Positions 1 to 7,735 of a DNA stretch of 64,000 nt are shown here, one piece after another. Both the position numbers and the translations under genes were made by a program. How positions within the stretch are numbered: position 1 is the first letter of the stretch; every line of letters begins with the position of its first letter. A model generated the notes under the pieces. The model had not been told where the DNA came from and made no database searches. It saw nothing but the letters and a program-made list of their open reading frames with translations. The DNA comes from Fimbriimonadaceae bacterium (GTDB lineage: Bacteria > Armatimonadota > Fimbriimonadia > Fimbriimonadales > Fimbriimonadaceae), in assembly GCA_019187105.1 (NCBI GenBank), contig JABAQM010000001.1, positions 992,001 through 1,056,000 of the forward strand. The letters are read 5' to 3'.

Positions 1-560
1 TTGAAAACGCGAAGGAACAGGCCATCGGCGATCTTCATGATATTGGCCTTGTGGACCCCTACCACCTTCTTGCGACCGTTCTTACGGGCATATTCGAAGG
101 CGGCGCGGATGATTCGCTCGGATCCAAAATCGCTGATGATCTTCACGCTCTGTGCCACATGAGGCGTGCTCATGTACTCGATCTGGGCATAGAGATCCTC
201 GGTGTTCTCACGGAAGATCACCATGTCGAGGCCGTCGAACGGGGTAGGCACGCCCGGCATTGCCTTTACCGGCCGCACGCAGGCATACAAGTCCAGCCGC
301 TTTCGAAGCGTAACGTTCGGACTGACGCTGCCCTTGCCGATCGGCGTTGTCATCGGACCCTTCAGGGCGACCCCGATCTCCTTGATCTTCTGGATCGTTT
401 CCTCGGGAACGATCGACTTGCCGGCTTCAATGCACTTGAGTCCGGCCTCGACCTCGATCCAATCGATCTCGACGCCGGCAGCTTTGATGATCTGTTCGAC
501 GGCGGCCACGAGCTCCGGGCCCGTGCCGTCGCCGCGAATGAGGCACACTTTGGTCGCCAT
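1..560 (-). CDS. icd: isocitrate dehydrogenase, catalytic domain (3' end beyond window)
   Basis: Oxidative decarboxylation of isocitrate to 2-oxoglutarate in the TCA cycle. Only the first 186 codons are inside the window; the gene runs off the left edge. The N-terminal motif RGDGTGPELV, the substrate-loop stretch SPNVTLRKRLDLYACVRPVK, VIFRENTEDLYA and the KANIMKIADG motif are typical of the decarboxylating dehydrogenase family and, from memory, closest to the long Thermus-type enzyme. ATG start at 560, one base after the stop of the preceding gene, so the two are probably translationally coupled. 3-Isopropylmalate dehydrogenase is less likely because of the VRPVK/ENTEDLYA context and the neighbouring domain gene. 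Confidence 0.88.
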   Translation of the reverse strand, partial: MATKVCLIRGDGTGPELVAAVEQIIKAAGVEIDWIEVEAGLKCIEAGKSIVPEETIQKIKEIGVALKGPMTTPIGKGSVSPNVTLRKRLDLYACVRPVKAMPGVPTPFDGLDMVIFRENTEDLYAQIEYMSTPHVAQSVKIISDFGSERIIRAAFEYARKNGRKKVVGVHKANIMKIADGLFLRVF

Positions 561-561
561 A

Positions 562-864
562 TTAGTAGGCCTCCGAATAGAGGTTGTTGCCGTCCTCACG
601 GAAGAGCTTCTGGCACTTCGTCCAGCGGAATCCAAGGCCGGTGAGGTGATTCACCAAGGCATCGATGTCGGCATCCGTTACTTCGGTTTCCGAAACAAAA
701 CGGCACCTCGGCCAGTCGAGAAGATCCATTTCGGGCGCAGGGCCCGGATAGATACGCGTACCGCGGTTGGAAATCAATTTGAGTTCAAAACCGCCGTGGT
801 TCTTGGGGACATCGGGCGTCGTATCGCTCCAGATGTAAACGTCCACTCCATGCAGGGTCATCAT
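562..864 (-). CDS. stand-alone isocitrate dehydrogenase C-terminal domain protein
   Basis: A 100-residue protein immediately upstream of the isocitrate dehydrogenase catalytic gene, separated from it by a single base. The stretch GVDVYI, then FELKLISNRGTRIYP, then a D-hydrophobic-x-RCRF block and GFRWTKCQKL match, as I remember it, the extra C-terminal domain of the roughly 496-residue Thermus thermophilus isocitrate dehydrogenase (GVDVF..., FRLKMISNRGTQVYP, YRCRF, FRWMHLEKL). That domain is normally fused behind the catalytic part; here it is a separate gene placed in front. It probably associates with the catalytic subunit. Start ATG at 864. The match is strong; the partner role is inference. 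Confidence 0.8.
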   Translation of the reverse strand: MMTLHGVDVYIWSDTTPDVPKNHGGFELKLISNRGTRIYPGPAPEMDLLDWPRCRFVSETEVTDADIDALVNHLTGLGFRWTKCQKLFREDGNNLYSEAY

Positions 865-922
865 AAGAAAACTCGTCGCCAGTGGGGATGGCTGTGAGTT
901 GAATTATGGCTTGGAATGGCTG

Positions 923-2020
923 CTAGCCGCTGTGGGCCAGAGCCTTTCGGTAAACGCCCTGAAGACCCGAAATCATCTGCCGCATCGTGAACTTTTCTTC
1001 CACCAGCCGCCGCCCGGAATCGCCCATTTCCTGGCGTCGGATTGGCGAGTCCAACATGGTGTTCATGGCGCCCGCGAGCGCTTCCGGAGTTCGATCGATC
1101 AGCAATCCGGTCTCCTCGTGGAGCACCACCTCCGTCAAACCACCGACACGCGACGCCACCACCGGACGGCTCCGCGCCATCGCTTCGATGGCCGCGAGGC
1201 CGAAGGTTTCCATCTGGGACGGCATGGCCGTAAATTCACACGCGTCGATTAATTGGGCGACATCGGCGCGATTGCCGGTCAGCGTGATGCGGTTTCGAAC
1301 GCCATGGTCGTCGATGGCCTCTTGGAGCTCTTGCTCGAATTCCGGTTCGATCCGCCCCACGAACATCATGTGAGCCTCGGGATGGGCGCTCAAGAGCTTC
1401 GGCATGGCCTCGACGGCCAGCAGCTGCCCCTTCTCTCGGCATACGCGGCCCACGAGGCCGACCAGCCGCCGTTCGGCCGGGATCTGGAGTTCGGAGTAAA
1501 CCGCTGTCTTGTCTCCGGGCGCAAAGTCATGGAAGTCCGTGCCGTTGTAAACCACGTCGATAAACCGATCGGGCACGCCCCGACCGTGGAGAACGCCGCG
1601 TACGAAGCTGCTGACAGCGATCAGGCGATTTCTCCCGCGCGCCATCAGACGGTAGATGTTGTCGTGGTTGGCGACGTGAACCGAGGCGACCACCGGCGTC
1701 TTCGTCATCTGGCCGGCCAGGAATCCGAGATACGTGGCTCGCGTCAGGTGGGTATGCACGACATCGACCTTCTGCTCGCGCATCATTCGTCGCATGAAGG
1801 CGATGGTCTGAAGGTAGCCGTACTTCCGCATTTGGCGCGGATAAGCGCGGACACCGAGTTCCTGAATGTGATCGGCGAAAAAGCCAGACTCCGGGCAGAT
1901 CACTTCAACGTGGTGGCCCTGCTCGCTTAAATACTTGGCTAAGTGTAAGGCGTGTCGCTCAGCACCCGAAGTAGCCGAACTAGACACGACTTGGAGAATT
2001 CGCAATGAATTTTGCGACAC
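923..2020 (-). CDS. glycosyltransferase family 4 protein
   Basis: A 365-residue retaining GT-B glycosyltransferase. The N-terminal acceptor domain begins ILQVVSSSATSGAERHALHL, typical of GT4; the C-terminal donor half has LVGLVGRVCREKGQLLAVEA and the EX7E region ETFGLAAIEAMARSRPVVAS that contacts the nucleotide sugar. Cytoplasmic; likely acts in exopolysaccharide or envelope glycan synthesis, but donor and acceptor cannot be read from sequence. GTG start at 2020 with an AAGAGGG about 13 nt upstream. It is not obviously in an operon with the genes on either side. Confidence 0.88.
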   Translation of the reverse strand: MSQNSLRILQVVSSSATSGAERHALHLAKYLSEQGHHVEVICPESGFFADHIQELGVRAYPRQMRKYGYLQTIAFMRRMMREQKVDVVHTHLTRATYLGFLAGQMTKTPVVASVHVANHDNIYRLMARGRNRLIAVSSFVRGVLHGRGVPDRFIDVVYNGTDFHDFAPGDKTAVYSELQIPAERRLVGLVGRVCREKGQLLAVEAMPKLLSAHPEAHMMFVGRIEPEFEQELQEAIDDHGVRNRITLTGNRADVAQLIDACEFTAMPSQMETFGLAAIEAMARSRPVVASRVGGLTEVVLHEETGLLIDRTPEALAGAMNTMLDSPIRRQEMGDSGRRLVEEKFTMRQMISGLQGVYRKALAHSG

Positions 2021-2139
2021 GATAAGTTGGAGCCCTCTTAAAGTTTAATCTTACCTAGCTAGAACCTTCAAACAGGACAAGAGAACTAGGACGGACCCCC
2101 AAATGTGGAGGTCCGCTCAAATTTGCCCAAAAGGCGCGG

Positions 2140-2505
2140 TTACTTGCCCGCTTCTTCGGTCTTTTCGGCAGCGTCGCCCATCTTGTCGCCACCTTCGGCG
2201 GCCTTGGTGTCTCCACCCTCAGCCATCTTGGTGTCGGTGCCCTCTCCGGCCTTGGTGTCGCCCTCCGCCATCTTCGTGTCGGTACCGTCAGTCTTGGTCT
2301 CTCCGGCGCCCTCATCGGCCTTGCTGCTGCCGGTCTCGCCCATCTTGTCAGCGCCGGTCTCGCCCATCTTGTCGGAACCGGTCGTGGTTGAAGTGGTCGT
2401 GGCATCGCCACCGCCCGTCGTCTCCGCACCCTCTTCAGGCTTCGAACAACCGGCGACTGCTACGAAAAGAATGCCCGCGAAGAGCATTGCCATGTATTTT
2501 TTCAC
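2140..2505 (-). CDS. repetitive low-complexity lipoprotein
   Basis: A 121-residue lipoprotein. The N-terminus VKKYMAMLFAGILFVAVAGC is a type II signal peptide with lipobox VAGC. The rest is low-complexity, hydrophilic and made of imperfect repeats of KMAEG-DTKA-EGG and DKMGETG, very rich in Gly, Thr, Asp, Glu and Lys and almost free of hydrophobic residues, so probably disordered on the cell surface. The GTG at 2505 is preferred over an ATG at 2526 because AGGAGG sits 10 nt before it and the shorter form gives a normal signal peptide. No function can be assigned. Confidence 0.75.
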   Translation of the reverse strand: MKKYMAMLFAGILFVAVAGCSKPEEGAETTGGGDATTTSTTTGSDKMGETGADKMGETGSSKADEGAGETKTDGTDTKMAEGDTKAGEGTDTKMAEGGDTKAAEGGDKMGDAAEKTEEAGK

Positions 2506-2583
2506 TCTTGATTTACCTCCTGACATCGACGGTCACGCAACCGCCGCCCCAATTAAGGGGACCCCCGCATTGTACCAGCGGGG

Positions 2584-3069
2584 CTACTGCGAAAATAAGG
2601 ACGGAATGTCTACGTTTGGAGCGTCCACCGAAACTATTCGCCAAATCTTCGCTGGAAAGAGCAACCACTTTCGGGAGTCTTGGCGTTCCAGGTGAACCCG
2701 CACTTTATCGATTTCGCGGCTAATTTCGCCCATTCCGAAGATCGATGCGGACACCTTCGCCGACGCCGTTACGATGGCCGTACCGGCCGCCTCATCGACC
2801 TCGACGACCCGGTTGTCGAGTTGGACATCCGGCCGGCTTTCGCGAACAAACCTTGAGATGTCGAACCTGGATCCGGAGTATTCGATCTGGTTGACTTTGA
2901 GCGACTTGCTTAAGTATTCGAGCACGCCACCGGGGCGGCCCTCCCTTCCGGCCCGCGTCGATTCCGTGATGGCTTGGTCGATCAGCTCGCGGTCGCTGGG
3001 ACCTCGAAAGCCAAAGAACGTAATGACGGCAGCGACGACGACCGCCACGATCCAACCAGTGCGCTTCAT
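2584..3069 (-). CDS. membrane-anchored hypothetical protein
   Basis: A 161-residue protein with one N-terminal membrane segment (about residues 5-20, WIVAVVVAAVITFFGF) and a soluble extracytoplasmic domain. The domain mixes hydrophobic and charged residues and ends in a strand-rich part, with an NTF2/SnoaL-like flavour (DRELIDQAITESTRAGREG, later VRVHLERQDSRKWLLFPAKIW). I do not recognise a family. It lies 4 bases downstream of ribF on the same strand and has AAGGTGATTAG before the ATG, so is probably cotranscribed with ribF. Confidence 0.7.
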   Translation of the reverse strand: MKRTGWIVAVVVAAVITFFGFRGPSDRELIDQAITESTRAGREGRPGGVLEYLSKSLKVNQIEYSGSRFDISRFVRESRPDVQLDNRVVEVDEAAGTAIVTASAKVSASIFGMGEISREIDKVRVHLERQDSRKWLLFPAKIWRIVSVDAPNVDIPSLFSQ

Positions 3070-3073
3070 CTAA

Positions 3074-4009
3074 TCACCTTGACCTGATGACGCTGGGAAA
3101 CCCAGGGGCGTTCTCGCGGACCAGGGCGACATCTCGCTCCATCTGCGCGGAAAGCGCCTCCAGTGATTCAAAGTGAGCCTCATCCCGGAGGCGCATGCCG
3201 AAGCTAAGCTCCATGTGCCGGCCATAAAGGTCGCCACCGCGGTAGTCCAATAAGTGGGCCTCGATCGTTCGGTGGGAGCCACCGACGGTAGGCCGCATTC
3301 CGATCCCAATGGCGGCAAGGTAGCTTGCGTCGCCAAGAGAAGCCTCGCCAGAGTAAACGCCGTCACCTGGGATGACTTGCTTCGGCTCCACGACGAGGTT
3401 GGCGGTCGGAAAGCCGATGCTGCTGCCAATGCGGTTGCCGCGAACGATGATCCCGGAAAGGGAGAACAAACGACCTAGCTTCGTCGCCGCGTCGGTGACT
3501 CGACCTTCGCTAACCGCCGTTCTGATCGCCGTGCTGCTGATGCGCTCGCCTTCCATAAGGAGCGGGCCAACGACAACCGTCTCAATCCGCGACTTGAGCC
3601 ACTCTCCGGTGCCCTCCCGGCCATGTCCAAATGCGAAGTCATGTCCCATCACCACCGCTTCGGCCCCGAGGGCGCCTCGCATGATGTCTTCAAAGAACGT
3701 CTGGGCAGGGAGTTCGCTGAGTGCCGAGTCGAACGCCAATACCAGCGATATGTCGGCGCCGATGCCCCGGATCTGCTTCAAGTCCGATGAGAGAGATGCG
3801 ATCACCAGAGGCGCGCGGTCCGGTGCCAACGTTTCCATTGGGTGCCGATCGAAAGTCATCACTACCGCCGAAAGGCCGCGCTCCCTCGCCAGTCGTACGG
3901 TGGTGCCGATCACTTCGGCGTGACCGAGATGGACCCCATCGAACGTTCCGATGCAGACCACGCTGCGGATGCCCTCCGGAACCCGAGCCAAGCCGTACAG
4001 AGTCAGCAC
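3074..4009 (-). CDS. ribF: bifunctional riboflavin kinase / FAD synthetase
   Basis: Phosphorylates riboflavin to FMN and adenylylates FMN to FAD in the cytoplasm. The 311-residue length is standard. The N-terminal FAD synthetase half carries the nucleotidyltransferase motif CIGTFDGVHLGHAEVI (about residues 20-35); the C-terminal flavokinase half has GSSIGFPTANL and YSGEASLGDASYLAAIGIG followed by the IEAHLLDY strand. GTG start at 4009; a TAAATT hexamer ends 6 nt before it (4016-4021), suggesting a leaderless transcript that starts inside the end of the neighbouring membrane-protein gene. Followed closely by a membrane-anchored hypothetical gene. Confidence 0.95.
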   Translation of the reverse strand: MLTLYGLARVPEGIRSVVCIGTFDGVHLGHAEVIGTTVRLARERGLSAVVMTFDRHPMETLAPDRAPLVIASLSSDLKQIRGIGADISLVLAFDSALSELPAQTFFEDIMRGALGAEAVVMGHDFAFGHGREGTGEWLKSRIETVVVGPLLMEGERISSTAIRTAVSEGRVTDAATKLGRLFSLSGIIVRGNRIGSSIGFPTANLVVEPKQVIPGDGVYSGEASLGDASYLAAIGIGMRPTVGGSHRTIEAHLLDYRGGDLYGRHMELSFGMRLRDEAHFESLEALSAQMERDVALVRENAPGFPSVIRSR

Positions 4010-4015
4010 GGGGGA

Positions 4016-4021
4016 AATTTA
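4016..4021 (-). promoter_or_regulatory. -10-like hexamer 6 nt before ribF start
   Basis: TAAATT on the minus strand, followed by six bases and the GTG of ribF. The position puts the expected transcription start at the start codon. No Shine-Dalgarno sequence is present in the gap. Confidence 0.5.
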
Positions 4022-4516
4022 CCGCTTTCCCCGATTGGACCAAACCTGAACCATCCAACCAAGAACAATCGAACCCAGCCACCACTGAAACATGAACGTC
4101 GGCTGCTGATAAACGTAATCCAGTCGTGGCTCGAGTCCGAGCGGCGTCACTCTCAGCATCGTATCGTCGCTCAAGACCTCGACCGTGTAGGCCACGGCGA
4201 CCGCAATCGTAGCGTGGCAAGCGATCCCCAGCAATCCAGGTCGAAAGCCGCGCATCGACGCCGGAACAGCTGAGAAGACGATGAAGGCAATCAGAAACCC
4301 GGCCATCGCGCCGGTCCAGGCGACCACAACGTTTAGCCAGAGTTCTTGACGGAAGGTGTTCCTGATCGCAAAAAAGAAGGATGCGCTATGCGCGATAACG
4401 CAGCACGCCGTGAGCACTGCTGCCGCGTTGATCTGGCATCGGTACCGGATAAGCCGACGCCATGCAGTCCGCTTCGCCCCTTCAAAGAGGAGGTTAGTCG
4501 CCAACAAGCGCCGCAT
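4019..4516 (-). CDS. four-helix membrane protein, unknown function
   Basis: A 165-residue integral membrane protein with four hydrophobic segments (about residues 31-50, 60-85, 96-113 and 143-158) and a basic N-terminus (RRLLATNLLFEGAKRTAWRRLIRYR). No family recognised. It is transcribed divergently from coaD across 41 bases containing the inverted repeat described at 4528-4547, and ribF lies directly downstream. ATG start at 4516 with a TACAAG hexamer about 10 nt upstream. Confidence 0.7.
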   Translation of the reverse strand: MRRLLATNLLFEGAKRTAWRRLIRYRCQINAAAVLTACCVIAHSASFFFAIRNTFRQELWLNVVVAWTGAMAGFLIAFIVFSAVPASMRGFRPGLLGIACHATIAVAVAYTVEVLSDDTMLRVTPLGLEPRLDYVYQQPTFMFQWWLGSIVLGWMVQVWSNRGKR

Positions 4517-4527
4517 CTTCGTGAGGC

Positions 4528-4547
4528 TTGTACCCGAACCGGTACAA
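4528..4547. promoter_or_regulatory. inverted repeat in coaD divergent promoter
   Basis: TTGTACC and GGTACAA separated by six bases. Each arm overlaps the -10-like hexamer of one of the two divergent genes: TACAAT for coaD and TACAAG for the membrane-protein gene. The symmetry may simply reflect two back-to-back promoters, or may be an operator. Confidence 0.45.
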
Positions 4548-4557
4548 TCCCGCCGCT

Positions 4558-5046
4558 ATGCGCCGCCTGGCCGTGTATCCGGGTTCCTTTGATCCGCCAA
4601 CCCTTGGGCATCTCGACGTGGTCGAGCGGGCGGCAAGGCTGTTCGATCGCGTCATCATCGCCGTTGGCGTAAACAGCGCCAAATCTCCGCTCCTTTCGGA
4701 GCCGGAACGGATTGCCGCCCTCGAGGCCTGTACGGGTCATCTGGAAAATGTCGGCGTGGACCGTTTCCAAGGGCTGCTGGTCGAGTACGTGCGGTCCGTC
4801 GGGGCGCAAACCATTGTCAGGGGGCTCAGGGCAACCGCCGACTTCGACTACGAGTTCCAGATCGCGATGGCCAACCGTCGCCTGGCCGGCGACATCGAAT
4901 CCGTCTTCCTGATGACCAAATGGGAGCATAGCTTCCTCAGCAGCAGCGTGGTCCGGGAGGTAGCGACGCTTGGCGGCGATTTCGCGCAGTTCGTGCCCGA
5001 AGCGGTCGCAGAAATCGTGAGACAAAAGCTGGCAAACGTACCGTAG
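4558..5046 (+). CDS. coaD: phosphopantetheine adenylyltransferase
   Basis: Transfers AMP from ATP to 4'-phosphopantetheine, giving dephospho-CoA in coenzyme A synthesis. At 162 residues it is the usual length. The N-terminal nucleotidyltransferase signature is YPGSFDPPTLGHLDVVERAA, and the C-terminal ATP-binding block FLSSSVVREVATLGGDF corresponds to the family motif ISSTxVRE. I start at ATG 4558 rather than an in-frame ATG at 4528, because the protein then begins directly with MRRLAVYPGSF. TACAAT at 4543-4548 lies 9 nt upstream. coaBC, the preceding step of the pathway, is at 17120-18319. Confidence 0.96.
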   Translation: MRRLAVYPGSFDPPTLGHLDVVERAARLFDRVIIAVGVNSAKSPLLSEPERIAALEACTGHLENVGVDRFQGLLVEYVRSVGAQTIVRGLRATADFDYEFQIAMANRRLAGDIESVFLMTKWEHSFLSSSVVREVATLGGDFAQFVPEAVAEIVRQKLANVP

Positions 5047-5126
5047 CCACCTATAACCAAGACTTCGGCTTCGTGCCAAAATGGGTTCCAGTGGAGAGCG
5101 CCAGCTTCTCCTGATGGGGGCAATCG

Positions 5127-5690
5127 ATGGCAAACGACGTGCTTCGCATGCTTGAGCATTTACACGAGATCGCGGTGGACCAGCCGCGTCAATTTTTGGG
5201 ACTGACCTGGAAGTACGACCCCGACGGAGTCTCCCAGCAAATCCTGAAAATCCGAGCCAGCCTTCCCCAGGAGATCAAGCAGGCTGCCAATATCTCCCGA
5301 GAGTCCGAGCGTATCGTCGAAACCGCCAGGGACGACGCCAGCGCCACCCTCGAAGGGGCGAGGCGGGAAGCGGATCGCATCATCGAGGAAGCAAAGCAGG
5401 AAGTGCTTCGCATGCTCGAACAAGGCCGCCTCCAACAAGAGCGCCTCGTACTCGACAGCGAAATCCTCAAGCTGGCCAAAGCTCAAAGCGAGGAAATCCG
5501 AAACCAGGCCGAGCGGGACGCCGCAGCAATGCGGCGTGGCGGCGAAAATTATGCATATGACGTTTTGAGCCAATTAGAAGGCGTTGTCGGCAAGGTTATG
5601 TCAACCATCGAGCGCGGAAAAGCGGAAATTCATCGTGAAGACAGCAAGCCCGCATTGGCCGGGCCACGAGAGAAAGCGCGCGTACTATAG
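5127..5690 (+). CDS. coiled-coil protein downstream of coaD
   Basis: A 187-residue soluble protein dominated by a long charged helix (about residues 55-135, rich in ESERIVETARDDA and ADRIIEEAKQEV-type heptads), resembling DivIVA-like proteins and ATP synthase subunit B/H-like coiled coils. The first 50 residues, with the LEHLHEIAVDQPRQFLGLTW stretch, may form a small globular head. A scaffold or cell-division role is possible but unproven. Start ATG at 5127 with GGGGGC upstream. It follows coaD by 80 bases on the same strand. Confidence 0.75.
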   Translation: MANDVLRMLEHLHEIAVDQPRQFLGLTWKYDPDGVSQQILKIRASLPQEIKQAANISRESERIVETARDDASATLEGARREADRIIEEAKQEVLRMLEQGRLQQERLVLDSEILKLAKAQSEEIRNQAERDAAAMRRGGENYAYDVLSQLEGVVGKVMSTIERGKAEIHREDSKPALAGPREKARVL

Positions 5691-5739
5691 GAATCCTATC
5701 AGAAGCGCACCGCGCCTTAATGTTCGTCGGTAAGAATAT

Positions 5740-6657
5740 ATGGGAATGGATCCCCACGTACCCCAGGATGGCCATATCGAGCCGCATGACTACCCAGAGT
5801 CACGCGCACCTTTTGTCAAGCTCTTGCTCAGCACCGCCGTGCAAGTTGCAGCAGCGCTCTTCGTTTTGCGCTGGCTAGCTCCCGACCTTTGGCAGGGCGA
5901 GTGGAAGAACCCTTGGGGAATCGCCATGTGGACCGTTCTGCTGGGCGTCCCGATGAGCTTGTTCGAGTACATCTACCACCGGTACCTGCTTCATTCGGCC
6001 CTTCTTCCTTTTCTCGGTTCGATGCATGATGCCCACCGAACGCACCATGGGCTCACCTCGGTCAAAGCGCCAGTTACGCAGAAGGAGCCTGAAAAGATGG
6101 TGCCTGTCCACAGCGAGTACGCGGTGGAAGAAGAGCATCAGGAAGAGTCGATGACGTTCCCGCTCTACGCGATCTCAATTTTCATCCCGCTCTTCCTCGT
6201 GCTGTTCGCCCTGCCGCTCAAGCTGATCTTCCCCGGGCAGCCGATCGTGGTCGGATGCATTTTCAATACCACGCTTGCCTACCTTGGCTATGAGTTGTGG
6301 CACCAGGTTCTGCACTTGCCGTTCGAGCGCTATTGGGCGCCGCTTTTCAACCGGCCGGGCGTGGGTCCGATTGTTCGGCGAACCTACGGTTTCCATCTGA
6401 TGCACCATTGGCGGCCGACCGCGAACTTGGCGGTGGTCGGGCTCTGGGGTTTCGCGGTCTGGGATCACATCTTTGGAACCTATGCCCTACCCGAGCGCCT
6501 GCCGCTTCACCGGGCAAAGGTCAATTACTACGATGCCGAGTTGCGGAAGCCTCGCTGGCCCATCTCGATGATCGACAAGGTCCAGGGACCCATCTATCGA
6601 GGAAGCCGTTCCATCGAGAATTGGCTCGCCCGTTTGGTCGGACTGCGACGCGACTGA
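5740..6657 (+). CDS. fatty acid hydroxylase / sterol desaturase-like membrane protein
   Basis: A 305-residue integral membrane di-iron enzyme of the fatty acid hydroxylase superfamily, acting on a lipid or carotenoid. Histidine clusters are visible at HRYLLH, HDAHRTHH, a later HQVLH, and HLMHHWRP, the typical spaced metal ligands. Hydrophobic segments lie near residues 27-45, 60-75 and 140-185. The C-terminus is soluble. Start ATG at 5740; no obvious Shine-Dalgarno. It is convergent with the rtcA-like gene, only 4 bases apart. The exact substrate is unknown. Confidence 0.82.
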   Translation: MGMDPHVPQDGHIEPHDYPESRAPFVKLLLSTAVQVAAALFVLRWLAPDLWQGEWKNPWGIAMWTVLLGVPMSLFEYIYHRYLLHSALLPFLGSMHDAHRTHHGLTSVKAPVTQKEPEKMVPVHSEYAVEEEHQEESMTFPLYAISIFIPLFLVLFALPLKLIFPGQPIVVGCIFNTTLAYLGYELWHQVLHLPFERYWAPLFNRPGVGPIVRRTYGFHLMHHWRPTANLAVVGLWGFAVWDHIFGTYALPERLPLHRAKVNYYDAELRKPRWPISMIDKVQGPIYRGSRSIENWLARLVGLRRD

Positions 6658-6661
6658 CGGC

Positions 6662-7735
6662 TCAGGCTTCGTCTTTGTGAATCGTCAGTTCTCCGGGCTG
6701 GCCTTCTTCACCGCGGAGGGTCAGGTGGATCGGCATAAACTGCTTGGCTACCCAGAGCATCGTTTTCAGTCGCCGAGTGACTTCGGAAGTCTTGATTTTT
6801 GTGGAGCCTTCGGCGCAGATGGCGGGCAGCAGCATCTGGTCAACGACAAACGAGTCAACGGTGGCCGGCGTCTGCATCCACTCCATCAACCGATCGAATC
6901 CGGTCTGGACGAGGGTCTCGATACGGACGCCCCGGGCGCCCATGATGGTCGCGCCACCCACCGCGTTTTGGTAACTGGCCCATAGCGTCAGGTGAACTCC
7001 CGACGATCTGGACTCGACGGGAATCGTCTCGGTCTCCAGCTCGATTCCGGCCGATTTTGCCAAGCGGCCCGCGTGATCAAGACCACGCTCGATGATTGGG
7101 GCCCCCAGCCCCGAATAGGCGAACAACGCATGAACCGCCAACAAGGAGCCTCGGTCAGTCCACCGCAGCGGGTGGGTCATACTTGGCTCGATTTCGAGAC
7201 AGACCTCCCCCTGGGCGGCAAAACCAAACCCGGCCATAGGCTGGGTGGAGGAAGCGTACAGACCCTGGCGTCGCCATGCTGCCAACGTCACCCGCTCGAA
7301 ATAGTCATATGTCAGGGCATTGGTATTGTACGTTTCCCCGACGACTGCCACCGACGAGAGGCCGCCCGATCGAGCAAGGATGGGCGCTACCGACGTCGCC
7401 ACGACCAGCGCATTGCCTGGTACTTGGCCCTCCTCGTGGTCGGCGATCCGCAGAGCCAAATGCCTCGGATGGGGCCGGTGGCGTGGCGCGAACTCCACCA
7501 CGACCGCATTGACCTTATCCCCTTCGGTGTCGGCATCCACGATCTGTTGGAGCCCTTTCAGAACGGTGAGGTCTTCGCTGGTGAGCCCAGGTTTTCGGGT
7601 AGCGCCGCGGACCGTCTCAATGCGAACGGGCTGCTGCGTCAGGCAGGACATTTGCAGAGCGGTCCGAACCAAGGCACTGCCACCCTCCCCATAGGATCCA
7701 TTGATCACGACCGGGGAGCTGGTCTTGCTAGCCAC
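6662..7735 (-). CDS. RNA 3'-terminal phosphate cyclase-like protein lacking the catalytic His
   Basis: A 357-residue member of the RtcA/Rcl1 family. The N-terminus INGSYGEGGSALVRTALQMS matches the family signature DGxxGEGGGQxxRxALxLS, and KPGLTSEDLTVLKGL and VVDQMLLPA are further family blocks. RtcA converts RNA 3'-phosphate to 2',3'-cyclic phosphate through a covalent His-AMP (His309 in E. coli). In my hand alignment the residue in that position, about 322, is Arg (TRRLKTMLWVAKQFMP), so adenylylation is doubtful. GTG start at 7735, overlapping by one base (TAGTG) the stop of the upstream membrane-protein gene, so the two are coupled. Enzymatic RtcA with a shifted nucleophile is the alternative. 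Confidence 0.82.
   Translation of the reverse strand: MASKTSSPVVINGSYGEGGSALVRTALQMSCLTQQPVRIETVRGATRKPGLTSEDLTVLKGLQQIVDADTEGDKVNAVVVEFAPRHRPHPRHLALRIADHEEGQVPGNALVVATSVAPILARSGGLSSVAVVGETYNTNALTYDYFERVTLAAWRRQGLYASSTQPMAGFGFAAQGEVCLEIEPSMTHPLRWTDRGSLLAVHALFAYSGLGAPIIERGLDHAGRLAKSAGIELETETIPVESRSSGVHLTLWASYQNAVGGATIMGARGVRIETLVQTGFDRLMEWMQTPATVDSFVVDQMLLPAICAEGSTKIKTSEVTRRLKTMLWVAKQFMPIHLTLRGEEGQPGELTIHKDEA

Noticed and set aside
2103-2723. Proline/serine-rich open frames on the plus strand
   Set aside because: They arise from the low-complexity repeats of the lipoprotein read in reverse.
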